Below, one piece after another: positions 29,250 to 37,837 of a stretch of 64,000 nucleotides of DNA. The notes below the pieces were generated by a model. That model was not told the DNA's origin and did no database searches. It saw only the letters and a list, made by a program, of their open reading frames with translations. The first letter of the stretch is position 1. The number at the start of each line of letters is the position of its first letter. The stretch comes from CAYNHF01 sp964397045 (GTDB lineage: Bacteria; Actinomycetota; Acidimicrobiia; Spongiisociales; UBA5794): NCBI GenBank assembly GCA_964397045.1, contig CAYNHF010000034.1, positions 62,001 through 126,000 of the forward strand, in the 5' to 3' direction. Position numbers and translations under genes: made by a program.

Positions 29250-29960
29250 ATGAGCGGCGTACAGAAGATCGATCGATTCCTGCGGGCGCAGCTTGCCGCG
29301 GAAAGGGACGTTGCGAGCCGAGCTTCGGAACCCGGCGTGCGCCCGTTCGTGACGATATCGCGCCAAGCAGGAGCCGGAGGCTTGCCTCTTGCCGAAGTCA
29401 TGCTCGATGTGTTCTCCCAGCAGGATGACGCCCGTGTCTTCGGTGGATGGCAGGTATACGACAAGCACCTCTGCGAGATCGTTGCTTCCGACCCAACCTT
29501 CGCGGGGTCGCTCGACTCTCTTCTCGAAAGCGACCACAAGCCGAAACCTGGCGACTTCCTCCACCAGATCTTCGGGCCGACCACCCACCAGACGATGCTG
29601 ATGGATCGAGTGTTTCTCGTCGTTCACACTCTCGCCGCGATGGGGAAAGCCATCATCGTCGGAAGGGGGGGCTCGGAGGTCACCAAAGGAATGGCCCAGG
29701 GAATCTCGTTGCGGCTGGTCGCCGCCGAAAAATCCCGCATCGCCCGAATCATGGAAATGCTCGACCTCAGCGAACCGGATGCGGGGGTCGTCGTTCACAA
29801 GCGGGACGCAGACAGGGGAAGGCTGATGAAGGATCATTTCGGGGTCGACATCGCCGACCCTGCCGGGTACGACATGACCTGGAACACCGATTCCTCGTCC
29901 TTCGAAGAGATCGCACACTCCGTCGCGGTGTTGGTACGCAGTCGTGTGCCTCGCGACTGA
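29250..29960 (+). CDS. Cytidylate kinase-like family protein
   Basis: 236 residues from the ATG at 29250; forward extensions overlap the tRNA/terminator region and are not credible. The N-terminal FVTISRQAGAGG takes the place of a P-loop as in the Cytidylate_kin2 family. MGKAIIVGRGGSEVTK and RIARIMEMLDLSEPDAG follow, with a DRGRLMKDHFGVDIADP segment and YDMTWNTDSSSFEEIA near the end, all typical of that family. Members are predicted P-loop nucleotide kinases, often of unknown substrate. A -10 candidate TACATT at 29230-29235 fits. The downstream gene starts 19 bases after the stop. Confidence 0.82.
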   Translation: MSGVQKIDRFLRAQLAAERDVASRASEPGVRPFVTISRQAGAGGLPLAEVMLDVFSQQDDARVFGGWQVYDKHLCEIVASDPTFAGSLDSLLESDHKPKPGDFLHQIFGPTTHQTMLMDRVFLVVHTLAAMGKAIIVGRGGSEVTKGMAQGISLRLVAAEKSRIARIMEMLDLSEPDAGVVVHKRDADRGRLMKDHFGVDIADPAGYDMTWNTDSSSFEEIAHSVAVLVRSRVPRD

Positions 29961-29978
29961 CCCGCGGGAGCGCCCTCG

Positions 29979-30470
29979 ATGACGGAATACATCCATCTCG
30001 GGCACTGCCTCACCAAGCACGACGCCGCGAGAAGGGCCGGGATCCCCGCGGCGGAACTAGCACTCAGGCCCGACCTGCTTCGGATCCGTGGTCGCTGGCT
30101 CGGAGAGGTGTACTACGCGTTCCAATTCAACCACCGGGGAATCCGACCGGACCTCGCCGACGTGGTTCGATCTCTCCACGACCGATTCGACGACCTGGTG
30201 ATCGCGGATTGGCTCGCCCGTCCGAGCGATCGGCTCGACGGCGTCTCGCCGATCCGGTGGGTAGAGACGGGGGGCGATCTCCGCAGGCTCAATGCCGCTG
30301 CGGCCCTGGCAGGACCGGTGGCGGACACCGGAGAACAACGCGCTGCCGAAGCCCGACCAGCGGCGGGGGTCTCCGGCCAGACAACGAAACCACTGCACAA
30401 GCAGACAACCTCACCGCGGAGCAAGCTGAGGGCGGGTCGACCACGAGCCGGTCCGACACGAGCCGCCTGA
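29979..30470 (+). CDS. Hypothetical protein, possible Xre/MbcA/ParS-like fold
   Basis: 163 residues; GGGAG stands eight bases before the ATG. The first 110 residues look folded. DAARRAGIPAAEL could be a helix-turn-helix, and DWLARPSDRLDGVSPIRWVE resembles the C-terminal helix-loop of DUF2384 (MbcA/Xre antitoxin) proteins, where a 'G.TPLE' motif follows a WL. The last 50 residues are basic and low-complexity and may be disordered. No RES-type toxin is adjacent; the gene behind it is convergent. It may form an operon with the cytidylate-kinase-like gene. Function uncertain. Confidence 0.55.
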   Translation: MTEYIHLGHCLTKHDAARRAGIPAAELALRPDLLRIRGRWLGEVYYAFQFNHRGIRPDLADVVRSLHDRFDDLVIADWLARPSDRLDGVSPIRWVETGGDLRRLNAAAALAGPVADTGEQRAAEARPAAGVSGQTTKPLHKQTTSPRSKLRAGRPRAGPTRAA

Positions 30471-30534
30471 CCCGCGCTGCTCGATGCCGCAATCCCGGAT
30501 CGTGTCGCGGATACTCGGCGCGGTCTCCGATCAC

Positions 30535-30559
30535 GCCCGGGAAAGGAACCTTCCCGGGC
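30535..30559. terminator. Hairpin between convergent genes
   Basis: GCCCGGGAA and TTCCCGGGC form a 9-bp stem with GG/CC continuing across a bulged A and a small loop. It lies 65 bases after one gene and 8 bases before the stop of the convergent one, so it may serve both. Confidence 0.55.
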
Positions 30560-30566
30560 AGGAGCG

Positions 30567-31322
30567 TCAGTTCATATACATCAACGCCTGGGCCTGGGCC
30601 CAGCGGCCTGCCACTGCGGCGTACGCTCTGCCCGCTGCGTCGTAGTCGAGCCGTTCCAGCGCATCGATCGACGCCGCAACCATCTCGACCGAGTCGTCCA
30701 TCACGAGGTCTCCTTCTGCAAAGAGTCCGGCGACGGTCGCGTAGTCCAATTCGAGCATGGCGTCGGTTGGAAACTCCCGCAGCCACCGCTCCAGATCCTT
30801 CACCTGCTCGACGATCTCGTCCTCGAAACCCGCACTCTCCAGCACTTCGATCGCCCTCGTCACCGGCTCGATCGCCAGCAGAATGCTGGTCCGGAGCCGG
30901 ACCGACAGACCGTCGCTCGATTCGTATACGTCGCGCTGTTCGGCGACAAATGGGATAAACCACCGCAGCGGTACGTGCCAGGGGGAAGCCAGGATGTACG
31001 AACGTGCCTCGGGACGTCGATTGCGCAACTCGGCGAGTTCGTCTGCGGCGTTCCGCAGCGTGCGGTCCGGCAGCAGCGCCGACCCGGGGTTCGCTGCGGA
31101 GAAGGCCAGCAGCCCCTCGAGCATACGCAGCCTCGCGTTGCGGGGGCACACGTAGCGGCGTCCCTGCCACTCCACCGCGAACGCGTCTTCGGTGGTGGTC
31201 TCTCCCCATACGAAGTGGTCCGACGCTCGCACGATGGTGCCGAAACGCGGCACGCGATGGGGAGACCACGTCCCGGCTCGGTCGGCAGGCACGTATATAC
31301 GCAGATAGGCAGTCCTGATCAC
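30567..31322 (-). CDS. Hypothetical protein, 251 aa
   Basis: I do not recognise a family. The protein is soluble, with an N-terminal beta region (AYLRIYVPAD, then FAVEWQGRRYVCPRNARLRM) and a helical C-terminal half (LLAIEPVTRAIEVLESAGFE, then LDYATVAGLFAEGD). The start was set to the GTG at 31322 because TACCAT stands six bases before it; the longer frame to 31412 would overlap the divergent dehydrogenase promoter. There are no membrane segments. Confidence 0.65.
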   Translation of the reverse strand: MIRTAYLRIYVPADRAGTWSPHRVPRFGTIVRASDHFVWGETTTEDAFAVEWQGRRYVCPRNARLRMLEGLLAFSAANPGSALLPDRTLRNAADELAELRNRRPEARSYILASPWHVPLRWFIPFVAEQRDVYESSDGLSVRLRTSILLAIEPVTRAIEVLESAGFEDEIVEQVKDLERWLREFPTDAMLELDYATVAGLFAEGDLVMDDSVEMVAASIDALERLDYDAAGRAYAAVAGRWAQAQALMYMN

Positions 31323-31328
31323 CACGCG

Positions 31329-31334
31329 ATGGTA
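31329..31334 (-). promoter_or_regulatory. -10 box of the 251-aa hypothetical gene (leaderless)
   Basis: TACCAT on the minus strand, six bases before the GTG at 31322. Confidence 0.4.
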
Positions 31335-31373
31335 ACGGCAGAACGAACCAGGAACTACAGGGAGTCGATCCAC

Positions 31374-31379
31374 TAGAAT
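31374..31379 (+). promoter_or_regulatory. -10 box for the LeuDH/BCDH operon
   Basis: TAGAAT overlaps the first in-frame ATG (31378) of the dehydrogenase, which argues that translation starts further downstream at 31405 or 31414 within the mRNA. Confidence 0.4.
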
Positions 31380-31413
31380 GTTGTCAGCGCCCGCCGCGGA
31401 AGGAGTGCCCACC

Positions 31414-32511
31414 TTGGGAGTATTCGATGCGATCGGGTCCTCCGGTCACGAAGAGGTCCTCTTCGGTAGCGACCCGGTATCCGGTCTCAAGACCATCATC
31501 GCCATCCACTCCACCGCACTCGGTCCCGCCCTCGGCGGGACCCGTTTTTATGCATACCAGGACGAGGAAGCCGCCCTCGGGGACGTGCTGAGGCTGTCAG
31601 AAGCAATGAGCTACAAAGCAGCCGCAGCCGGCCTGGATCTCGGCGGTGGCAAAGCGGTCATCATCGGAGACCCCTCCGAAGACAAGAGCGAGCGCCTGCT
31701 GCGGGCATACGGCCGGGCGGTCGACTCCCTCGGGGGCCGCTATATCACGGCGGAGGATGTGGGTACCACCACGGCAGACATGATGACCATCCGGCGTGAG
31801 ACCGCGTGGGTCACCGGCATACCCGAGGCACACGGCGGTTCCGGCGATCCTTCGCCTGCCACGGCCCGGGGTGTCATCGCTGCCATGCACACGGTGGCGG
31901 AGCGAGTGTGGGGCAGCGAAGACCTCAGCGGACGCACCGTTGCCGTCCAGGGCGTTGGCAAGGTCGGATCCAGCCTGGTCGAGCGGCTCACCAAAGCAGG
32001 CGCCGCGACGATGGTGGCGGACGTCAACCCCGCCGCGACCGCAGCAATGCGGGAACGCTACGGCTCCCAGGTCGTTCCACTCGACGAGTTTTACGACCTC
32101 CCGATCGACGTTCTGGCGCCTTGCGCCCTCGGCGGCGTGTTGAACCCGGGCACCATCAACCGCCTGCAGTGCCGCGCCGTGGTCGGCTCGGCCAACAACC
32201 AACTGCAGACCGCCGCCGATGCCGACCTTCTCATGGAGCGTGACATCGTCTACGCCCCCGACTTCGTCGTCAATGCCGGCGGCATCATCAATATCAGCGA
32301 GGAGTTACGCGGGTACTCGTGGGAGCGAGCCGCCATCGCGGTCGATGCCATCGGCACCAATCTCGTCCGGGTCTTCGACCGGGCAGAGGCGGAGAAGATC
32401 AATCCACACCTGGCGGCAGTGGCGGTCGCCAGGGACCGGATCACCAACATCGGCACCCTCGGCATCAACCGGGGCAGCCGCTCCATCGGAAATCAGAAGG
32501 TGGGCACGTGA
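31414..32511 (+). CDS. Leucine/valine (Glu/Leu/Phe/Val) dehydrogenase
   Basis: About 365 residues. HSTALGPALGGTRFYAYQDE and AAAGLDLGGGKAVIIGDP (catalytic Lys in GGGKA) are the amino acid dehydrogenase signatures. VAVQGVGKVGSSLVERL is the NAD-binding loop and NQLQTAADADLL belongs to the leucine dehydrogenase branch. It deaminates branched-chain amino acids to 2-oxoacids, the substrate of the next gene, with which it shares a TGATG overlap. The TTG at 31414 has AAGGAG eight bases upstream; GTG 31405 or ATG 31378 are alternatives. Confidence 0.88.
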   Translation: MGVFDAIGSSGHEEVLFGSDPVSGLKTIIAIHSTALGPALGGTRFYAYQDEEAALGDVLRLSEAMSYKAAAAGLDLGGGKAVIIGDPSEDKSERLLRAYGRAVDSLGGRYITAEDVGTTTADMMTIRRETAWVTGIPEAHGGSGDPSPATARGVIAAMHTVAERVWGSEDLSGRTVAVQGVGKVGSSLVERLTKAGAATMVADVNPAATAAMRERYGSQVVPLDEFYDLPIDVLAPCALGGVLNPGTINRLQCRAVVGSANNQLQTAADADLLMERDIVYAPDFVVNAGGIINISEELRGYSWERAAIAVDAIGTNLVRVFDRAEAEKINPHLAAVAVARDRITNIGTLGINRGSRSIGNQKVGT

Positions 32512-34538
32512 TGCTGGAACTGGACAACGTGAGGGATCACAAGGCACTCGGTCTCACCGATGGAGAGGCCATCGAGATGTATCGCAAGATGCTCCTGGCG
32601 CGCCGCATCGACGACCGGATGTGGGCGCTCAACCGCCAGGGACGCGTGCCTTTCGTGGTGTCCGTCTCCGGGCACGAAGCCACCCAGGTCGGGGCCGCGG
32701 CCGCGCTCGACTCTGCGCGAGACTGGTCGCTGCCCTACTACCGCGATCTGGCCTTCAACCTCGCCATGGGCGTGTCCCCACTCGCCATCTTCCTCGGAGC
32801 CTTCTCCAAGGCAGATGATCCCGCCAGTGCCGGACGCCAGATGCCGAATCACTGGTCTGAGCCCGACCTCAACATCTTCACCCACTCTTCCGTCATCGCC
32901 ACCCAGTTTCCGCATGCCTGCGGGATTGCATACCAGCTCAAGATTGGGGGCGGAGACGGCGTGGTTGCAGTGACGTCGGGTGAGGGGGCGACGTCTGAAG
33001 GCGACTGGCATGAAGCCATGAACTTCGCCGGCATCCACCAACTCCCGCTTGTCTTCCTCATCGAGAACAACCTCTACGCCATCTCGGTCCCCCAGCATGA
33101 GGAGGTCGCAGGCCAGGTGGCGGACCGCGCCGTTGGCTACGGCATCCCCGGCGTCACGGTCGACGGCAACGACGTGCTCGAGGTGTACGGAGCGATGTCG
33201 GCGGCGGTCGAGCGTGCCAGAGCCGGCGGAGGCCCGACGCTGATCGAGGCCAAGACGTATCGCTACTACGCCCACACCTCAGATGATGACGACAAGCTCT
33301 ATCGATCGGCCGAAGAAGTCGAGCTGTGGCGTCGCAAGGATCCCATCACACTTCACCGCCAGTACCTGATGGAGTCCCGGCTGCTCGACGAAGCCACAGA
33401 GCGCAAGATCGATGGCGAGGTGAATGCTGCGGTGGCGGCGGCAGTAGCGGCTGCGGACGTTGCCCCCGATCCGACCGATGCCACGCGCTTCGTGTACGCC
33501 AACCCGATCGAGCCGGCGGGCGCGGTCACCGAGGTCGAGCCGGATCCTGCCGGCGAGTCCGTCAACTTGATCACAGCAGTGAACCGGACCATGCATGAGG
33601 TGATGGATCAGTATCCCGAGGTCGTCACCTTCGGTGAGGATGTGGCCGACCCCAAGGGTGGTGTCTTCAAGGCCACCGTGGGCCTCACGGACAAGTACGG
33701 AGCCGATCGCTCTTTCAACTCTCCACTCGCCGAATCACTCATCATCGGGCTCGGGATCGGGGTAGCCGCTGCAGGTGGCAAACCGATTCCCGAGATCCAG
33801 TTTGCCGATTTCATTCATCCCGGGTTCGACCAGATCGTCTCCGAAGCGGCGCGCATCCACTTCCGTTCCGGAGGCCGCTGGACCTGTCAGATGGTCATTC
33901 GGGTGCCGTACGGTGGTGGCATCAACGGCTCTCTCTATCACAGCCAGTCGATCGAGGCGTTCTACGCCCACGTCCCCGGCCTCAAAGTGGTCGTCCCCTC
34001 GACGCCGGCGGACGTCAAGGGGCTGCTCACCACAGCCGTCGAAGACCCCGATCCGGTGATGGTGCTCGAGCCGAAGAAGCTCTATCGACTGGCCAACGGC
34101 CCCTTCCCGGAGGGAGACCACCGGGTCCCGTTCGGCAAGGCGGCGCTGCGCCGCAAGGGCGCCGACCTCACGATCATCGCCTACGGCACGATGGCCCACT
34201 TCGCCGTCGAGGCTGCAGAACGACTGGCAGACGAAGGGGTCGAAGCCACGGTGCTCGACCTCCGTTCGCTCCGGCCACTCGATTGGCCTTCCATAGAAGC
34301 GGCGATTCAGCACAACGGCAAAGCTCTGGTGGTCCATGAGGACAATGGCTTCGGCGGGTTTGGAGCGGAGATATCCGCTCAAATCAGCGAGAAGGCCTTC
34401 GACTGGCTCGACGCCCCGGTGATGCGCTACACATCGCCTGAGGTCCCGACCTTCCCGTTCTCGCAGGTGCTCGAGGCGTCGGTGATGCCCTCGGTCGACG
34501 GCATCGTGGAGCATGCTCGACGGCTCTCCTCCTTCTGA
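32511..34538 (+). CDS. Branched-chain 2-oxoacid dehydrogenase E1, fused alpha and beta subunits
   Basis: 675 residues. Residues 1-330 are the E1 alpha type: RRIDDRMWALNRQGRVPF, then the thiamine diphosphate site VAVTSGEGATSEGDWHEAMN and IENNLYAISVP. Residues about 345-675 are the E1 beta type (VNLITAVNRTMHEVMDQYPE, FNSPLAESLIIGLGIG, VVHEDNGFGGFGAEI). It decarboxylates 2-oxoacids from Leu, Ile and Val. Alpha and beta are separate chains in most organisms. No E2 or E3 gene follows, so they must lie elsewhere. Coupled to LeuDH by TGATG. Confidence 0.9.
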   Translation: MLELDNVRDHKALGLTDGEAIEMYRKMLLARRIDDRMWALNRQGRVPFVVSVSGHEATQVGAAAALDSARDWSLPYYRDLAFNLAMGVSPLAIFLGAFSKADDPASAGRQMPNHWSEPDLNIFTHSSVIATQFPHACGIAYQLKIGGGDGVVAVTSGEGATSEGDWHEAMNFAGIHQLPLVFLIENNLYAISVPQHEEVAGQVADRAVGYGIPGVTVDGNDVLEVYGAMSAAVERARAGGGPTLIEAKTYRYYAHTSDDDDKLYRSAEEVELWRRKDPITLHRQYLMESRLLDEATERKIDGEVNAAVAAAVAAADVAPDPTDATRFVYANPIEPAGAVTEVEPDPAGESVNLITAVNRTMHEVMDQYPEVVTFGEDVADPKGGVFKATVGLTDKYGADRSFNSPLAESLIIGLGIGVAAAGGKPIPEIQFADFIHPGFDQIVSEAARIHFRSGGRWTCQMVIRVPYGGGINGSLYHSQSIEAFYAHVPGLKVVVPSTPADVKGLLTTAVEDPDPVMVLEPKKLYRLANGPFPEGDHRVPFGKAALRRKGADLTIIAYGTMAHFAVEAAERLADEGVEATVLDLRSLRPLDWPSIEAAIQHNGKALVVHEDNGFGGFGAEISAQISEKAFDWLDAPVMRYTSPEVPTFPFSQVLEASVMPSVDGIVEHARRLSSF

Positions 34539-34570
34539 TTTCGCCACCGCTCGGACCCACCCGGTCCACC

Positions 34571-34576
34571 TAAGCT
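34571..34576 (+). promoter_or_regulatory. -10 box of the GNAT gene (leaderless)
   Basis: TAAGCT followed by seven bases and the ATG at 34584, just after the end of the E1 gene. Confidence 0.4.
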
Positions 34577-34583
34577 CGGCCAC

Positions 34584-35453
34584 ATGAACTACGCGATTCG
34601 ACCGGCACGTCACGAAGACCGCGACGCAATCGCCGAGTTCACCGAGGCCACGTTCTCATGGGGCGACTACGTGCTCGACTCCCTCGAGCGCTGGATCGAT
34701 GACCCCAACGGCCTGGTGGTCGTAGCGACGGATGACAACGACCGGGCCGTCGCGCTGAGCAGGTGCGCGCTGCTCACGCCAACCGAATCCTGGCTGCAAG
34801 GAGCGCGAGTGCGCGACGAATGGCGCAGACAAGGCATCGCGGGGGCGATGGCCGGGGTACTGACCACGTGGGCTGCCGACCGCGGTGCACGCGTCGTCCG
34901 ACTGGCGGTCGAGGACTGGAACCAACCGGCCCGAGGTCAGGTGGAGCGGGACGGCTTCGGCCGGCCGAGCGCCTGGGTGTACGCCACTCGATCAGTCGGC
35001 GCGGCTTCCCCGGTGCCTTCCGGCAATGGCGGCCGCAGAGTTGCCGCCCTCGAACAACTGGTGCGAGCCCATTCCAGCGATGCCGAGCCCGCGTATATGG
35101 CCTGGAGCGCCGGAGTCCTGGGACGTCGTGGTCGGGGTCTGTTCGCGTTGAGCTGGACCTGGCGCAGACTGGCCCCGACCGACCTGGCAGCAGCGGCCAG
35201 GGCTGAGGCACTGTGGAGCGCTCGATCTGGATGGGTGCTGGCTGCGCTCCGCGATGGGACGCTAGAAGTGGGCTGGGTCGAAACTCGGGAAGAAGATGCC
35301 CAGGACTTGACGCGGGCGCTGGTAGACCTGGCAGCGGCCGAGGGCGCAGACCGGCTCCTGGCCATGTTGCCTGCAGTTCCCTGGCTCACCCAGGCGATAC
35401 GGAAGGCGGGCTGCGATGTGGAGCGCATCAACGTATACGAGATGCCACTCTGA
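34584..35453 (+). CDS. GNAT-family N-acetyltransferase, two-domain
   Basis: 289 residues. The N-terminal domain begins YAIRPARHEDRDAIAEF and has the acetyl-CoA loop VRDEWRRQGIAGAMAGVL, matching the R/Q-x-x-G-x-G/A motif. The second half (from about residue 150) looks like a degenerate second GNAT-like domain without that loop. The substrate cannot be told. The stop lies 33 bases from the convergent glcF stop. Confidence 0.8.
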   Translation: MNYAIRPARHEDRDAIAEFTEATFSWGDYVLDSLERWIDDPNGLVVVATDDNDRAVALSRCALLTPTESWLQGARVRDEWRRQGIAGAMAGVLTTWAADRGARVVRLAVEDWNQPARGQVERDGFGRPSAWVYATRSVGAASPVPSGNGGRRVAALEQLVRAHSSDAEPAYMAWSAGVLGRRGRGLFALSWTWRRLAPTDLAAAARAEALWSARSGWVLAALRDGTLEVGWVETREEDAQDLTRALVDLAAAEGADRLLAMLPAVPWLTQAIRKAGCDVERINVYEMPL

Positions 35454-35486
35454 GCACCATCAGGTTCGGCCTGGGCGTGACCGCGA

Positions 35487-36719
35487 CTAGGGGAGGACCT
35501 GCTGCAACGCTTCCCAGTAGAGCTCGATCGGGTGCGCAACGCGGACCCGCGAGCCGGCCGTCGTGAGGTGCTGGCGGAGCTGCAGTTCGCAGCCGGGATT
35601 CGCCGTTGCCACGATGGGTGCCTCCGTGACCAGGATCTCCGTCGCCTTGCGTTGACCCAGCGTGGCTGCAGTTTCCGGTTCGAGGAGCGAGTAGATCCCC
35701 GCCGCGCCGCAGCACGTTGCCGAGGGATCGATGTCCAGCGGGTCGTACCCGGCGGCACGCAAGATCGAACGGGGCGCGGCGACGATCCCCTGAGCATGCC
35801 TCAGATGACAAGGATCCTGGACTGCCACCGGCCCGAGCTCGGTGTCGAGCACCGGGAGCTGTCCGACCTCGATCATATCGGCGACGATCTCGGTGACATC
35901 CTGAACCCTGCTTGCGAGCTCCGCCCCCGGCACGCCGTAGATGCCGTAGTCCTTGAGGTGGGCACCACAACCGGCGGCGTTCACCACGATCGTCCCCACC
36001 TCGTTGAACGCGGCGATGTTGCGAGTTGCCATGCGAACTGCATCATCCCCGGCTCCATCGTGCGCAGCCAGCGCTCCGCAACAGGTCTGATCCGCTGGAA
36101 CCTGAACATCGATGCCGGCGCGTCGCAGCACGTTGACTGTGGCTGCGTGTACCTCCTCGAACCACGGATCCATCACACAGCCGGCCAGCAGCGCCACCGA
36201 GTCGTGACGATCCCCAACCGACCGCCACGACATCCCGACGAGCGTCGGGGGTACCAGCCGCAACCGCCTTAGCGGCCGCAATCGACGCAGTGGTCCCCAT
36301 CCGATCCGGTCGAGTCCGAGTCGCTGGGCGACGGCGGCCAACCCGGTGAGTCCCCGCATCAACCATCGATTGGCCGGCACTCGGCCCAACAGGAAACGGC
36401 GGTATCGCTGATGGCGAGCCGGGTTCTGCGCGGCCACCTCGGTCCGGGCGCCTTCCATCGCCCTTCCAAACGGCACCATGGAAGGGCACACGGCCTCACA
36501 TGCCCGGCACTGCAGGCACCCTCCCATGACCGCGGCGAACACGTCGTCCACGTCGACGATGCCATCCGCCACGGCTGCCATCGCCGTCAGCCGGCCGCGG
36601 GGCGAAGCGGCCTCATCCCCAGTGAGGCGAAACGTGGGGCAAACGGGAAGGCACAAGCCACACGTCACGCAAGCGTCGAGTTCGGCAGGCGTGGGGGCAT
36701 GAGGAGTGGCCCAACCCAT
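35487..36719 (-). CDS. glcF: Glycolate oxidase iron-sulfur subunit
   Basis: 410 residues. Two 4Fe-4S ferredoxin motifs near the N-terminus: CVTCGLCLPVCP and CLQCRACEAVCP. Two CCG-type domains follow (CTTCGA-like QTCCGALAAHDG, PSATCCGAAGIYSL) which are typical of GlcF, LldE and HdrB. The subunit transfers electrons from the flavin of GlcD/E to the membrane quinone. Its ATG overlaps the glcE stop (TGATG); the longer upstream frame contains no family similarity. Confidence 0.9.
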   Translation of the reverse strand: MGWATPHAPTPAELDACVTCGLCLPVCPTFRLTGDEAASPRGRLTAMAAVADGIVDVDDVFAAVMGGCLQCRACEAVCPSMVPFGRAMEGARTEVAAQNPARHQRYRRFLLGRVPANRWLMRGLTGLAAVAQRLGLDRIGWGPLRRLRPLRRLRLVPPTLVGMSWRSVGDRHDSVALLAGCVMDPWFEEVHAATVNVLRRAGIDVQVPADQTCCGALAAHDGAGDDAVRMATRNIAAFNEVGTIVVNAAGCGAHLKDYGIYGVPGAELASRVQDVTEIVADMIEVGQLPVLDTELGPVAVQDPCHLRHAQGIVAAPRSILRAAGYDPLDIDPSATCCGAAGIYSLLEPETAATLGQRKATEILVTEAPIVATANPGCELQLRQHLTTAGSRVRVAHPIELYWEALQQVLP

Positions 36720-37837
36720 CAGACTCGTCCAGGAAGCCGGCCGGGGTTGCTCACTCCGGCCGGATCGAAGGCAGCCTTCACCGCCTGCTGTAGTGGCAAT
36801 GACGGCGGCGGAGCCCCCCACGGATCCACCCCGGCCAGCCGACCTCTGGTCTGGGACAGCGAACCTCCAGACGTCTCCGCCCACGACCTCAGACGCACCA
36901 CCGCCTCCGGATCGGGAGTTGCGGAGGCGAGCGTGACCTCACCGACTCCGTGGGCAGCCTGGAAATCGACTATGCCTTCCTCCCGGCAGCGCTGCACGGC
37001 TTCGATGGTGAGGCGAGGCGGCACCCGTAGCGACCACTGATGAGCGGCCGATAGCGGGGAGGGCCAGGTGATCCCCGGCGAAACCGGGCTTTCGAGCTTG
37101 GCGGCCTGGGCATGAACGTCTGCCTCGGTTCCACCCAGGTACACCCGGCAACCAGCGGTGGTCTCGATGACCGCGAGCGGGCGGTATGCCGTCGCGAGGG
37201 CATGCTCGACATCTTCGACTGCGACCGTGGCGGTGAATGCGGGCGCCGGCCACAGTTTCAAACAGACTGCGCCGATCAGGCCGAGCGCTCCGTATGAGCC
37301 CGTCACCAGGCGAGGGATGTCGTAGCCGGTCACATTCTTCACGACCCGACCGCCCGCAGTCACCACTCGCCCGTCTCCGGTGACGAGCCGGGTCTGGAGC
37401 ATGCGATCGCGGATCGGTCCGTAGCGAAGGCGCGGCCACGATGACACTGCCGCGGCGACGGCACCTCCCACGGTGGCGAGACCGGGAGATTCGGGCAACA
37501 CCGCCGTCTGGTTCCGTTCGACGAGGCGAGCATTGAGGTCGGCCACCCGCATCCCTGCTTCAACGACCACTGTGAGGTCCTCCGCCTGCCAGTCGATCAA
37601 AGTCTTCAGGCGGCGGGTCGTGATGATCAGCGACGGGTCCACCTGGTAGCCCTGGTCCTGATGGGTTCCTCCGCCCCAGAAAAGGCACGGAATCTTCTCG
37701 TCTGACGCATGCCGCAGCAGCACGCCCGCCTGTTCGAGCGTCGTAGGCGAAACCACGTTCTCTGCGTCGGGAAGGCCCTCGGTGTCGGACTCCGCCAGAT
37801 CCTCCAGCATGGCGACAACATCCGGTGAGGCCGTCAT
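36719..37837 (-). CDS. glcE: Glycolate oxidase FAD-binding subunit
   Basis: 372 residues. FAD-binding type-4 (PCMH) protein: VVSPTTLEQAGVLLRHASDE, LFWGGGTH, then VEAGMRVADLNARL and GRVVKNVTGYDIPRLVTGS. This is the GlcE type, shorter than GlcD and lacking its C-terminal capping domain. It forms the glycolate oxidase complex with GlcD and GlcF, oxidising glycolate to glyoxylate. ATG overlaps the glcD stop and its own stop overlaps glcF, a tight three-gene operon. Confidence 0.88.
   Translation of the reverse strand: MTASPDVVAMLEDLAESDTEGLPDAENVVSPTTLEQAGVLLRHASDEKIPCLFWGGGTHQDQGYQVDPSLIITTRRLKTLIDWQAEDLTVVVEAGMRVADLNARLVERNQTAVLPESPGLATVGGAVAAAVSSWPRLRYGPIRDRMLQTRLVTGDGRVVTAGGRVVKNVTGYDIPRLVTGSYGALGLIGAVCLKLWPAPAFTATVAVEDVEHALATAYRPLAVIETTAGCRVYLGGTEADVHAQAAKLESPVSPGITWPSPLSAAHQWSLRVPPRLTIEAVQRCREEGIVDFQAAHGVGEVTLASATPDPEAVVRLRSWAETSGGSLSQTRGRLAGVDPWGAPPPSLPLQQAVKAAFDPAGVSNPGRLPGRV

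Noticed and set aside
28510..29253. Open frames covering the tRNA genes on both strands
   Set aside because: They overlap three well-folded tRNAs and have no family resemblance.
32319..32510. Extension of the E1 alpha-beta frame upstream
   Set aside because: It overlaps the LeuDH 3' end in another frame and lacks similarity; TGATG coupling supports 32511.
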